Positions 28,027 through 36,373 of a DNA stretch of 64,000 nucleotides are shown in pieces. A program made the translations under genes and the position numbers. The DNA is from Eubacterium sp. An11. GTDB lineage: Bacteria > Bacillota > Clostridia > Lachnospirales > Lachnospiraceae. A model generated the notes under the pieces. It searched no databases and was not told the origin of the DNA. It was given only the letters and a program-made list of their open reading frames with translations. The number at the start of each line of letters is the position of its first letter. The first letter of the stretch is position 1. The stretch covers positions 62,001 to 126,000 of the forward strand of contig NZ_NFLV01000004.1 of the NCBI RefSeq assembly GCF_002161065.1, in the 5' to 3' direction.

Positions 28027-28456
28027 GAACATCACCTGTCTTCATTATCTTTCTTGCTGCTTCCATGGCCAGAACAGCGATATCTGCCTGCACCTCTTTT
28101 TTCGCCTGTTCCTGTTCTGAACGAATCTCCGCTCTTGCTTTTTCAAGCATCTGCTCGGTTTCTTCTTTTGTCTTTTCGACGGCAAGGCGCTTTTCTTCAT
28201 CGGCTCTGGCTTTCGCCTCCGCAATGATATCTTCTGCCTTCTGGCTGGCGTTTTTCAATTTTTCCTGATAATCTGTTTTTAACTGTTCCGCCGCTTTCTC
28301 TTTTTCAGCGGCATCCGCCAGCTGATTGTGGATCATTTCTTCCCGCTGGCGGATGATGTTCAGTACCGGCTTGAACAGGAACACCTTCAGTCCCACAAAT
28401 AAGACCAGTACGTTTACTACAGTAAAAAACAAAGTCCATCCATCTAAACTAAGCAT
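28007..28456 (-). CDS. atpF: F1Fo ATP synthase b subunit
   Basis: A 149-residue peripheral-stalk subunit: one N-terminal membrane helix (TLFFTVVNVLVLFVGLKVFLF) and a long charged coiled coil. It is slightly shorter than the usual 160-170 residues, lost at the C-terminus where it overlaps atpH. ATG at 28456 follows GCAGGTG. Confidence 0.95.
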   Translation of the reverse strand: MLSLDGWTLFFTVVNVLVLFVGLKVFLFKPVLNIIRQREEMIHNQLADAAEKEKAAEQLKTDYQEKLKNASQKAEDIIAEAKARADEEKRLAVEKTKEETEQMLEKARAEIRSEQEQAKKEVQADIAVLAMEAARKIMKTGDVHDAAGN

Positions 28457-28514
28457 GTACTTTCACCTGCATTCTTTTTTACATTTTCAAAAAAATTACC
28501 GCTGTTATGACTTA

Positions 28515-28745
28515 TTATCCAAGGAAGAGGATGATCAGAAGCGCGATAACGAAACCGTAAATAGCGGTTGCCTCTGCCAGCGCACAACCTAAAAGAAGGG
28601 ATTTGCTGATCTTGCCTTCCGCTTCCGGCTGTCTTGCGATGGCGTCCACTGCGGAAGCAGTGGCTTTTCCGATACCAATACCTGCTCCAATACCTGTTAA
28701 TACTGCGATACCTGCTCCGACTGCTACTAATAATGTTGTTGCCAT
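28515..28745 (-). CDS. atpE: F1Fo ATP synthase c subunit
   Basis: A 76-residue proteolipid with two membrane helices forming the rotor ring. The polar loop is ARQPEAEGK and the ion-carrying Glu lies in [11 protein letters not shown]. Sodium-binding rings carry a Gln in the first helix and Glu-Ser in the second; here those positions read Ile (GIGIGKA) and Glu-Ala, so proton coupling is the better reading. Confidence 0.96.
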   Translation of the reverse strand: MATTLLVAVGAGIAVLTGIGAGIGIGKATASAVDAIARQPEAEGKISKSLLLGCALAEATAIYGFVIALLIILFLG

Positions 28746-28852
28746 AATCTATTTCTCCTTTTTCTTTTCAATGTTTTTATTTTGACGTCTCACAGACGTC
28801 TGTCTTTTCCTGTTGTTCTGAATGTCTGCGAGTTACATTTTCTTTTTGTTTG

Positions 28853-29557
28853 TTATTCAATTGCTTCCTTTACAAATAATGCTGTCAGGAAAACAAAAAC
28901 GTATGCCTGAATGATGCCATCAAAGATATCAAAATAAGCACTGAACACCACCGGCACCACAGCCGGCACAATCTGTTTGATCAACTCCATGATAACAAAG
29001 GAGCCCAGGACATTACCAAACAACCGCATGCACAGCGACAGCGGTCTGATGAATATCTCCAGCACATTGATCGGCGCCACGATGGCAATGGGCTCTGCAA
29101 AACTCTTCACCCAGCCCTTTCCGCCTTTTTTGCGGATGCCGGCAAGCTCGATCAGCACAATACTCATCAGGGCAAGTGCTGCTGTCACATTGATATCTTT
29201 TGTAGGCGGCTTAAAACCAAAGAGTCCAATCAGATTGGACGCACCCACATAAATTGCGACAGCCATAAGATACGGCACATAATCTCTTCCTGCTTCTCCT
29301 AAAATCTCATCAAAAAAGCGATAGATACCAGAAACCGCGGTCTCAAGAACCATCTGCTTTTTGCCGGGATGCATAACGTCAAACCCTCTGACAAGGATGA
29401 TACAGACCAGAAAAAGAACGGCCATGATGATCCAGGATACAACAACAGCTTCTGATACGGGAATCCCTCCCAGTATCGGGATTGTAAAGACGGTCTCGCA
29501 ATTCAATTCTTCCATTAATTGTTCTACGAGCGCTTCCACTGGCATATCCTCCTTCAT
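28853..29557 (-). CDS. atpB: F1Fo ATP synthase a subunit
   Basis: A 234-residue membrane subunit that forms the ion half-channels. The essential Arg is in SLCMRLFGNVLG, and the C-terminal helix FDIFDGIIQAYVFVFLTALFV is conserved. It is the first gene of the operon; no atpI-like gene precedes it. The operon order is atpB-E-F-H-A-G-D-C. Confidence 0.96.
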   Translation of the reverse strand: MKEDMPVEALVEQLMEELNCETVFTIPILGGIPVSEAVVVSWIIMAVLFLVCIILVRGFDVMHPGKKQMVLETAVSGIYRFFDEILGEAGRDYVPYLMAVAIYVGASNLIGLFGFKPPTKDINVTAALALMSIVLIELAGIRKKGGKGWVKSFAEPIAIVAPINVLEIFIRPLSLCMRLFGNVLGSFVIMELIKQIVPAVVPVVFSAYFDIFDGIIQAYVFVFLTALFVKEAIE

Positions 29558-29975
29558 TTTTCTCTTTCGGGCTTAGAAAACCCTCTTCACACTTTTTGTT
29601 TCTTTTTGCAGTTTTTACAACCTCCTTTTTCATTTTTTGTTTGAAAAATGCAAAAGTTGTATCTTGACTTTTGTTGCTTTAATCATATCCCTTTCCACTA
29701 AAAAGTCAACCGGTTTTTTTACGAAAATATTAAGAAGAAATTTTTGTTCCGCGAAATTTTTTAATTTTTTTAATTTTTTTGGTATAAATCGACATTTTTT
29801 CACTTCTATTTTCTGTTATTTTTGTTTATATTTCAAGTATTCTTAAAGAATATTGTGTGAATTTTTGGCACAATTACCTTTAGCCAGATTCTGACATCTG
29901 TGTTTTTATCGTTTTTTATGAGTTATTTTTTGAAATTTTTAATTACAAATCTTTCATTTTGTAATATTTTGCTCA
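29558..29975. other. AT-rich intergenic region upstream of atpB
   Basis: This 418-base stretch has no credible gene. It holds the atp promoter near 29690 and long T/A tracts (29700-29970). Short reading frames here have no ribosome site or family resemblance. Confidence 0.7.
29682..29709 (-). promoter_or_regulatory. Promoter of the ATP synthase operon
   Basis: Minus-strand TTGACT and TATGAT are 16 bases apart, about 125 bases before atpB, giving a leader of roughly 115 bases. Confidence 0.7.
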
Positions 29976-30506
29976 CTAATTCTTTTCTGTGTTAAGTCCG
30001 GAAACATTTTCTCCAAAATTCTCCCTGTTATGCACAGTTTTTTCCTCTTTTTCCGGGAAAATTTTTCTGAAAATCATCCGCACAAACGGTCCCGCAAAGA
30101 AGATCTGCCAGCAGAGCGCCATCGGAAAATTCAAAGCAGAAGTCTGCAGCCATTTTGCGATGATCTGGCTGTCCACGCCCTTAAACAGCACTGTGGCCAC
30201 AAAACTCATCATCGGGCACATAAGACATACTGTCATGGCTGAAATGGCAAGAATCACAAAAATCATCTTATCTTTTCCCGGTGTCACGATACGGAAGGCC
30301 AGTTTTTTTGATAATGGTCCTGCCACAAACATCTCCAGCACGAAACCGACCACTCCCATGATCACCAGCTCACCCAGCGCCAGGGCAAACACCTCGTTAG
30401 ACAGTCCTCCCTTATCGATGGAAATGTTGTACACCACCATTCCGTAGACCATAACGATCACCATCATAATCGTAAAAATAACATCCTGAAACTTTGTTTT
30501 CGGCAT
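29976..30506 (-). CDS. DUF2798 family membrane protein
   Basis: A 176-residue membrane protein with about four hydrophobic segments that looks like two DUF2798 units in tandem (FTIMMVIVMVYGMVVYN and the later segment around SALNFPMALCWQIFFAGPFVRMIF). The family has no assigned function. The start at MPKTKFQDVIF is set by AGGAGGAAG. A terminator-like hairpin lies immediately before that ribosome site, suggesting leader control of this gene. Confidence 0.8.
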   Translation of the reverse strand: MPKTKFQDVIFTIMMVIVMVYGMVVYNISIDKGGLSNEVFALALGELVIMGVVGFVLEMFVAGPLSKKLAFRIVTPGKDKMIFVILAISAMTVCLMCPMMSFVATVLFKGVDSQIIAKWLQTSALNFPMALCWQIFFAGPFVRMIFRKIFPEKEEKTVHNRENFGENVSGLNTEKN

Positions 30507-30534
30507 TTTCTCTTCCTCCTGTTTTTCCGGCAGC

Positions 30535-30601
30535 AAAAAAAGTAGTGAGACCTCCCGTATTCATAACTTTCGCTGCGATTACGGAAAATAATCTCACTAC
30601 C
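30535..30601 (-). terminator. Leader terminator/attenuator before the DUF2798 gene
   Basis: On the minus strand GTAGTGAGA and TCTCACTAC form a 9-base-pair stem around an inner CCGTA/TACGG stem, followed by seven Ts. It ends only about 28 bases before the start codon, just ahead of the ribosome site. It may be an attenuator, or the terminator of the upstream folate gene. Confidence 0.65.
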
Positions 30602-30836
30602 ATTCTCATCTGCCTGTATTTATTTATTATTTTGAATCAGCCGGACAGGCACCGCCGTCCCTGCTGCGACTGTCACTATATCACAAAATATACTTCTTCA
30701 TAAGTACTTTTTTTATTTTCTATGTATTGAGAGAAAAAAATATAGTTTTCTTTTGAAATTTTATGCATATTTTCTTTCACCGGCTCTACAGCCTGCCGCA
30801 ATTCTCCCATTCCTCTGCAGCTGACGCATCACAAAA
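30602..30836. other. Intergenic region between fthC and the DUF2798 leader
   Basis: There is no gene here. The dyad TACTT-N6-AAGTA and a TATAGT -10-like hexamer near 30675-30710 (minus strand) are candidate promoter/operator elements for the DUF2798 transcript. The rest shows nothing I can name. Confidence 0.4.
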
Positions 30837-31400
30837 TCACCGGCAATCAATGATCCGTTCCGGCGTTATGATATAGTCCACCTGCTTATCATGTTCCTCA
30901 CACGGTACTTCGTCCAGGATCTGAAGTTCATAAGCCAGAGCTGCGCACGGATAATCCGGATGGCTCTTCAGATATTTATCATAATATCCACCTCCGTATC
31001 CGAGACGGCTGCCCTTTTCATCAAAAGCCAGTCCGGGAAGGAGGATCAGCCCCGGGTCGTCTGCCGGCGCCTTGTAAGAAGCCGGTTCCAGAATACCGAA
31101 CTCACCCGGACGGCAATCTTTGATGGACTGAATCTCATAGAAAGCGATCTCGTCATCTTCCACCTTCGGCACGGCCACTTTTTTGCCCATCCGGATAAAA
31201 TCGCAGATCAGATCAATGGTATCCACCTCGGACCCGATGGCCATATAAGAATAAATCCACTGATTTGCCTGAAATTCCGGAAGGGCGGCCAGATTATCAA
31301 AACACTTCCTCGTAAGATCATGGATCTGCGTCAGGGTCAGATCGTTTCTCCTTCTGCGCATTTCTTTTCTTAATTCTTCTTTATTATTCATCTGTGACAT
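30837..31400 (-). CDS. 5-Formyltetrahydrofolate cyclo-ligase
   Basis: A 187-residue enzyme that converts 5-formyl-THF to 5,10-methenyl-THF with ATP. The N-terminal KEELRKEMRRRRNDLT basic helix and the phosphate-binding LLPGLAFDEKGSRLGYGGGYYDKYL motif define the family. The ATG at 31400 follows AGGTGAT. It lies 21 bases after a DUF896 gene, and the two are likely co-transcribed. Confidence 0.95.
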   Translation of the reverse strand: MSQMNNKEELRKEMRRRRNDLTLTQIHDLTRKCFDNLAALPEFQANQWIYSYMAIGSEVDTIDLICDFIRMGKKVAVPKVEDDEIAFYEIQSIKDCRPGEFGILEPASYKAPADDPGLILLPGLAFDEKGSRLGYGGGYYDKYLKSHPDYPCAALAYELQILDEVPCEEHDKQVDYIITPERIIDCR

Positions 31401-31421
31401 GGTATCACCTGCTTTCTCCGG

Positions 31422-31646
31422 CTAATTGCCGGAATATTTTTTTCCGTATTTCTCCCCAAGGTTGGTAATGGAGCCATCTTCATTCTCGATGGAAATATTA
31501 TTTAACTCGCCCCGTAAATTCCTGCGGATGGCCAGGACGTACTCTCTCCGGAGTCTCTTCTGCTCCGCAGCCTCGGCCTCCGTCAAACCAACGCTCTTGG
31601 ATTTATGATACAATTCATTGATGCGGTCAATATCCGTATGTTTCAT
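31422..31646 (-). CDS. DUF896 (YnzC/UPF0291) family protein
   Basis: A 74-residue protein of the DUF896 family: a helical hairpin (IDRINELYHKSKSVGLTEAE) followed by EQKRLRREYVLAIRRNLRGEL. B. subtilis YnzC and relatives are small SOS- or stress-linked proteins of unknown mechanism. Length is normal. Confidence 0.93.
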   Translation of the reverse strand: MKHTDIDRINELYHKSKSVGLTEAEAAEQKRLRREYVLAIRRNLRGELNNISIENEDGSITNLGEKYGKKYSGN

Positions 31647-31754
31647 TATGATCTCCTTTTGATTTTATTTTTCCTGCTCTTGCAATATAAATACCCGGAA
31701 TCAAAAACACTTCTCTGTCATTATACTGGAAAAATCCTCTATTGTAAATTTATT

Positions 31755-33644
31755 TTATTCATATTTTCCACATATCTTCTGCGCCGCTGCCTCGGCCATG
31801 CGGATTCCGTCCATGGCCGCCGAGGTGATTCCTCCGGCATAACCTGCACCTTCCCCGCAGGGAAACAGCCCCCGGATGCCGGACTGGCCGCTCTCGTCTC
31901 TTTCCAGACGCACCGGCGAAGACGTCCGGGTCTCCACACCGGAAAAGATCGTATCTTCCCGGTTAAACCCATGAATCCGGTGTCCGAAAGCCTCCATGCC
32001 CTCCAGCAGCGATTCCACAATGTACGGCGGCAGACACTGCCGCAGATCGGCAAACTGCCACTGGCCTTTCATGCAGGTCCGGATCTCACCAAAACCGCTG
32101 CTCATCCGGTCCTGCCTGAAATCCCCGTAAAGCTGCACCGGCACCTTTCCGCCGCCCGCCCGGAAAGCCAGCTCCTCGTACTTTCGCTGGAAAGCCATGC
32201 CTGCCAGCGGATGACAAGGCAGGGTATTCTCTCCGTCAGCTGTTTTACCTGCGCACATCCACGCCGGGCGATCTCCCTTTCTCATGGCTGCATCCTGTGC
32301 TGTCATCCCTGCCATATCGGACAACGCCGCGAAATCCTCCGGCGTCACGGTGGTGATGATGGCGCTGTTGGAATTGGCGCCGTCCCTCCCGTGGTAACTC
32401 ATACCGTTGACGCAGAGCCGCCCCTGTTCCGAGGAGGAATTGACCACGTAGCCGCCGGGGCACATACAGAAAGAATAGATACCCCGTCCGTTCTGACATT
32501 GATGGGTCAGCTTATAACTGGCTGTGGGCAGACTTTTATCATATCCCCTTCCGTACTGACTTTCGTTGATCATGGCGGCGGAATGTTCCACCCGGACGCC
32601 GATGGCAAAAGCCTTCGGCAGCATCTTCACCCGCTGCTCATAGAGCATGGAAAAGGTATCCCTGGCACTGTGGCCGATGGCCAGGATCACCGTACGGCAG
32701 GATCTTTCCGTGAAATGTATTTTTCTGCCGTGGACGGCTGCCGCCGCTGCTGCCACATTGGCTGCAGCTATCCCGGCTTTCACCGCCGTATCGCTGCCGG
32801 CTTCTGCCGCGGCTGTCTCCAGACGGATACCGGTCAGAATACGCTCTCCGCCCCTTTCTTCTGTCAAAAGCTCCACAAGTTTCGTGCGAAAATGCACCTC
32901 TCCGCCCAGGGACAGAATCTCCTCCCGGATGGAAGCCACCACATTTTTTAAAATATCCGTGCCGATGTGAGGTTTCGCCTCATAGAGAATTTCCTCCGGC
33001 GCGCCGTGGCGGACGAACTCTTCAAGCACGAGCCGGTTGCGCCCGGACTTATCCCTGACCACCGTGTTCAGCTTGCCGTCTGAAAATGTACCGGCGCCGC
33101 CCTCTCCGAACTGCACATTGGACTCCTCATCCAGGTCTCCCCCGGCAAAAAACGCCTCCACCTTCTGCGAGCGGACATCCACTGCGTCTCCCCGCTCATA
33201 GAGCACCGGCGCAAAACCTCCGCGGGCCAGCATCAATGCGGCAAACAGACCAGCCGGACCGGCGCCGATGACCACAGGGCGTTCCTCCTCCGTGGGCCGC
33301 CGTCCGCCACGTGGGAGTCCGTCGTATGATATGCCGCCAAGCGGCGTTTGGTCGCATGGTATGCCGCTATCACCGGACATCCCGCTGCGGAAGGGAAACT
33401 GATATGCCGCCTCGTGGATTTTGCTCCATTTGCTGTTCCTGTGATGGAGCACTTTCTTCTCATTGGCAAACTCCGCGTCAATGGTATAAATATAATAAAG
33501 CTCCGGCTTCTTCCTGGCGTCAACGGAGCGGCGCACGATCTTCCACTTTACCGGCTTCTGCCCGTAAGCCCGCCGGGCGATCTCCGCCGTCAGCGCTTCC
33601 TCCGTGTGGGGAATCTTTAACTTCAGCTGTGATATTCGTATCAT
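31755..33644 (-). CDS. FAD-dependent dehydrogenase (COG2509-like)
   Basis: A 629-residue flavoprotein. An N-terminal domain of about 110 residues (SQLKLKIPHTEEAL) precedes the Rossmann motif VIGAGPAGLFAALMLARGGFAPVLYERGD. NVQFGEGGAGTFSDGKL is the family signature, and the C-terminal GEGAGYAGGITSAAMDGI closes the FAD site. The substrate is unknown. The middle contains an alanine-rich stretch at about residues 285-300, which is unusual but in frame. The likely transcript ends before the DUF896 gene. Confidence 0.88.
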   Translation of the reverse strand: MIRISQLKLKIPHTEEALTAEIARRAYGQKPVKWKIVRRSVDARKKPELYYIYTIDAEFANEKKVLHHRNSKWSKIHEAAYQFPFRSGMSGDSGIPCDQTPLGGISYDGLPRGGRRPTEEERPVVIGAGPAGLFAALMLARGGFAPVLYERGDAVDVRSQKVEAFFAGGDLDEESNVQFGEGGAGTFSDGKLNTVVRDKSGRNRLVLEEFVRHGAPEEILYEAKPHIGTDILKNVVASIREEILSLGGEVHFRTKLVELLTEERGGERILTGIRLETAAAEAGSDTAVKAGIAAANVAAAAAAVHGRKIHFTERSCRTVILAIGHSARDTFSMLYEQRVKMLPKAFAIGVRVEHSAAMINESQYGRGYDKSLPTASYKLTHQCQNGRGIYSFCMCPGGYVVNSSSEQGRLCVNGMSYHGRDGANSNSAIITTVTPEDFAALSDMAGMTAQDAAMRKGDRPAWMCAGKTADGENTLPCHPLAGMAFQRKYEELAFRAGGGKVPVQLYGDFRQDRMSSGFGEIRTCMKGQWQFADLRQCLPPYIVESLLEGMEAFGHRIHGFNREDTIFSGVETRTSSPVRLERDESGQSGIRGLFPCGEGAGYAGGITSAAMDGIRMAEAAAQKICGKYE

Positions 33645-33670
33645 GGATTATCCTTCCTCTTTTCTGCCTT

Positions 33671-33719
33671 TAAAAATAAGATGCATTCCTTCCTTACCAA
33701 AAAGAAGTAAAATGCATCT
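33671..33719 (-). terminator. Terminator after the heptad-repeat exporter operon
   Basis: AGATGCATT and AATGCATCT form a perfect 9-base-pair stem with a 23-base loop; TATTTTTA follows on the minus strand. It is 200 bases past the gene's stop, and the DNA between holds no gene I can support. Confidence 0.55.
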
Positions 33720-33925
33720 GTACATTCTCATGTATAGTATCTATTTTTCCCGGAAAAATCAAGCGTCAGGCGTTTTTTAACATGAAAAATCTGAAAAAAT
33801 TCAATCAGAGAACACCGTGGAGCAGAAATGCGGAAGCGCTTTTCAGCGCACTGAGAAACCGAAAGTTCTCGTGCTGCCAAAAAGCGCCCGACAGATTACA
33901 GATTCTTTTATCCGGTAACCGGGAT

Positions 33926-36373
33926 TTATTCCCCGTCATCGGTTTCCACAGCGCCGGTCTCAATGATAAACCGGACACTGCCGCTGGCTTCTTTTTGCTT
34001 GCCCGCAAAGCTATCATATTTTTTATCCGCTTTTTTGATGGCTTTAAAGCGATGGATGACAGCCTGCAGATCGTCCCCCGCCAGATCGGAGATTTTACCG
34101 ATGCCATCTTTGTTGAATTCTTCCATGCCGGAAGAAAGCGTGCCGGCTCCGGCAAGGAGTTTGTCAATACCGTCTGTAAGCAGACTTCCGGCTCCGCGGA
34201 GCCGGGCAGTGCCGTCAGAAAGTGTCCCGGCGCCCCCGGCAGCCGTGGCAACACCGGCAGTGTAGTCGGTGATTCCTTTTTTCAGCTTTCTGCTTCCGGA
34301 GTGCAGCTTTCCTGCCCCTTTCTCTGCGGCATCAGCGCCGTCATTTAGCGTATCATTATTTTCACTCAGCAAAGCGGCGCCGGTCTGCATGGTCGTGATA
34401 CCGGAAGAAAGGGCGTCAAGGCCATCGCGCAGCGTCTTCATCCCTGTCAGCATTGTCTCATTCTTGCCGGTCAGGGCATCGGCCCCTTCTTTCAATTCCG
34501 ATACCCCGTTAGTCAGAGCCGGCAGATTTTTCGTGAGATCTGCCAGTTCTGATGTACTCTTCGCAAAGGTTTCCAGTACCGCCGCCTGATCCTTCATATC
34601 CGAAAGCAGCGATTCCATATCTGAAAGATTCAGATCCACAGAAGAAATATCCAGTGTCGGCGCAGTACCAAGAGCTTCCCTCGCTTCATCCGCAGCGCCT
34701 TTTATGGTGATGCTGTCCACATCCACCTGGATGTCTATGGCCTCTTCTATGGCTTTTTTCAAAGCGGCTTTTTCTTCTTCAGGGATATCCTGGGCGTCCA
34801 CGGCGGCCTTTGCCTGACGGACCGCCTGACTGGAAGCCCGGGAGTTCATGGAATCTTTCTGATCTTCCATCTGTTCGTTGGCCTGGCCGGATGCCTTTTC
34901 ATCCACTTTGTCCAGCGCTTTTTCCGCCTCGGAAAAACGTTCTTTCACATCGGCGTTATGCTTCTCTGTCAGCGAGGACAACTGATTGATCTGCTCCATG
35001 GCCGAAGTAACGGCAGCGGCGTTTTTCTGCAGCATTGCGGCATCTTCTTCCAATTTTCCGGCCGCTGTTTTCACGGCAGACAGCGTGCCGCTGTCAGGCA
35101 GAGACACATTTTCCAGCGTGTCAAGCTGTTTTTGAAGCGCGGCGAGCCCTTCTTGCAGGGAAGCGACTCCGTCGGTATAGTTCTTAAGCCCCTTCTGCAG
35201 AGTGCCGGCGCCTTTCTTGAGGGACTGAGCGCCGCTGTCTGCGGTCTGCAGGCCGGCATCAAGGCCGGATACCCCGCCGGTATATTTTTTGATGCCGTCT
35301 TTCAGCGACTGTGTCCCGTCTTTCAACGTTTTCAGGCCATCCTTTAAATCATCGGCTCCGTCAGTGAGGTCCTTTTTCCTGGAATCCAACGTTTCCAGAC
35401 CTTTTTTCAATTCCTGTGCGCCCTGATCGGCATCTGTCACCCCATCCGTATAAGTATCAAAAGAATCTGACAGTGTGTTAAGACCTTCCAGCAGTTCCCC
35501 GCTGCCGTTTTCCAGCGCTTCGGAAGCATCTGTGAGTTTTTTGATATTCTCTTCCAGATCGTCCATGCCGCCGATACTGCCAATATCCATCTCATCAAGA
35601 ATTCCTGTGGCTGCCGCTGTCAGAGTCATAGACAGGGCAAAATCGTTCACGTCCGCCGTAACTTCCACATAATCCGGAAGGGTGACCTCCGACAAAGCGT
35701 CATAATCCGACAGTTTCAGACTGTCCCCAAGCCCGGGAAATGCAATGCCGACCACAATATTTTTATCTCCGTCCGCCATCACCTGCCCGTTTTCCACCTG
35801 CACATTGGTAAAAATATCGGAAGGCAGCACCATGGCCGTCACCATGGTAAACGGAGTCTGAATTTCATAATCCTCTCCTTTCACCTTCACTTTTTCGCTG
35901 GAATGGTTGTAATAATCAAAGCGGATCTTTACTTTACCACTTTTTCCCGCCAGCTCTTCCGGAGATATTTTCTGCCCGTCCAGATAATAGCTGACTTCCA
36001 TGGAAACCGGCAGCGCCTCCTCTGTTTTCCCCTGGTAATAGATATCATTGCCCCGGGCGTCCCAGGTGAGATTCCCGCTGCTGTCTTCCGTAAAAGTTTC
36101 ATCCCCTTTTACGTTGGTGATTTCTTTCAGATTGGAATAATCCTCGAGCGTCTCACTGCCGTCAGGGTTCCGGAGCCATTCACTGACAGTCACCTGCTCT
36201 GCTTCACCCTCAGCGTCAGCATTGACATACACGGTCTCCGTCTTATCTTCTCTTTTTTGTTTCTCTTTTTTTGCGGCTGCCTGTGCGGACACCGGCATCC
36301 CGGAAGCCAGAACGGCGCTCATCACAAAGGCAAATACCCTTGAACTATATCTGATATATTTTTTATTTCTCAT
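33926..36373 (-). CDS. Secreted heptad-repeat protein partnered with an MMPL exporter
   Basis: An 815-residue secreted protein with a signal peptide (VFAFVMSAVLASGMPVSAQA) and no C-terminal membrane anchor. After a beta-rich N-terminal region (about residues 40-260) come two blocks of Leu/Gly heptads of the YhgE/Pip type, for example LKDGLKTLKDGTQSLKDG, at about residues 270-430 and 620-770. They flank a long charged coiled coil at about 450-620. It overlaps the exporter stop by four bases (ATGA), so it is coupled. An adaptor or periplasm-like role for the exporter is inferred. Confidence 0.85.
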   Translation of the reverse strand: MRNKKYIRYSSRVFAFVMSAVLASGMPVSAQAAAKKEKQKREDKTETVYVNADAEGEAEQVTVSEWLRNPDGSETLEDYSNLKEITNVKGDETFTEDSSGNLTWDARGNDIYYQGKTEEALPVSMEVSYYLDGQKISPEELAGKSGKVKIRFDYYNHSSEKVKVKGEDYEIQTPFTMVTAMVLPSDIFTNVQVENGQVMADGDKNIVVGIAFPGLGDSLKLSDYDALSEVTLPDYVEVTADVNDFALSMTLTAAATGILDEMDIGSIGGMDDLEENIKKLTDASEALENGSGELLEGLNTLSDSFDTYTDGVTDADQGAQELKKGLETLDSRKKDLTDGADDLKDGLKTLKDGTQSLKDGIKKYTGGVSGLDAGLQTADSGAQSLKKGAGTLQKGLKNYTDGVASLQEGLAALQKQLDTLENVSLPDSGTLSAVKTAAGKLEEDAAMLQKNAAAVTSAMEQINQLSSLTEKHNADVKERFSEAEKALDKVDEKASGQANEQMEDQKDSMNSRASSQAVRQAKAAVDAQDIPEEEKAALKKAIEEAIDIQVDVDSITIKGAADEAREALGTAPTLDISSVDLNLSDMESLLSDMKDQAAVLETFAKSTSELADLTKNLPALTNGVSELKEGADALTGKNETMLTGMKTLRDGLDALSSGITTMQTGAALLSENNDTLNDGADAAEKGAGKLHSGSRKLKKGITDYTAGVATAAGGAGTLSDGTARLRGAGSLLTDGIDKLLAGAGTLSSGMEEFNKDGIGKISDLAGDDLQAVIHRFKAIKKADKKYDSFAGKQKEASGSVRFIIETGAVETDDGE

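Noticed and set aside
29637-29846. 69-codon plus-strand frame in the atp intergenic region
   Set aside because: It is low-complexity AT-rich sequence across the atp promoter with no ribosome site.
31605-32951. 448-codon plus-strand frame opposite the FAD-dependent dehydrogenase
   Set aside because: No domain is recognisable and the opposite strand encodes a full flavoprotein.
34100-35450. CRISPR-like or tandem DNA repeats
   Set aside because: The periodicity comes from heptad-encoding codons in the repeat protein; spacing and sequence vary, so there is no array.
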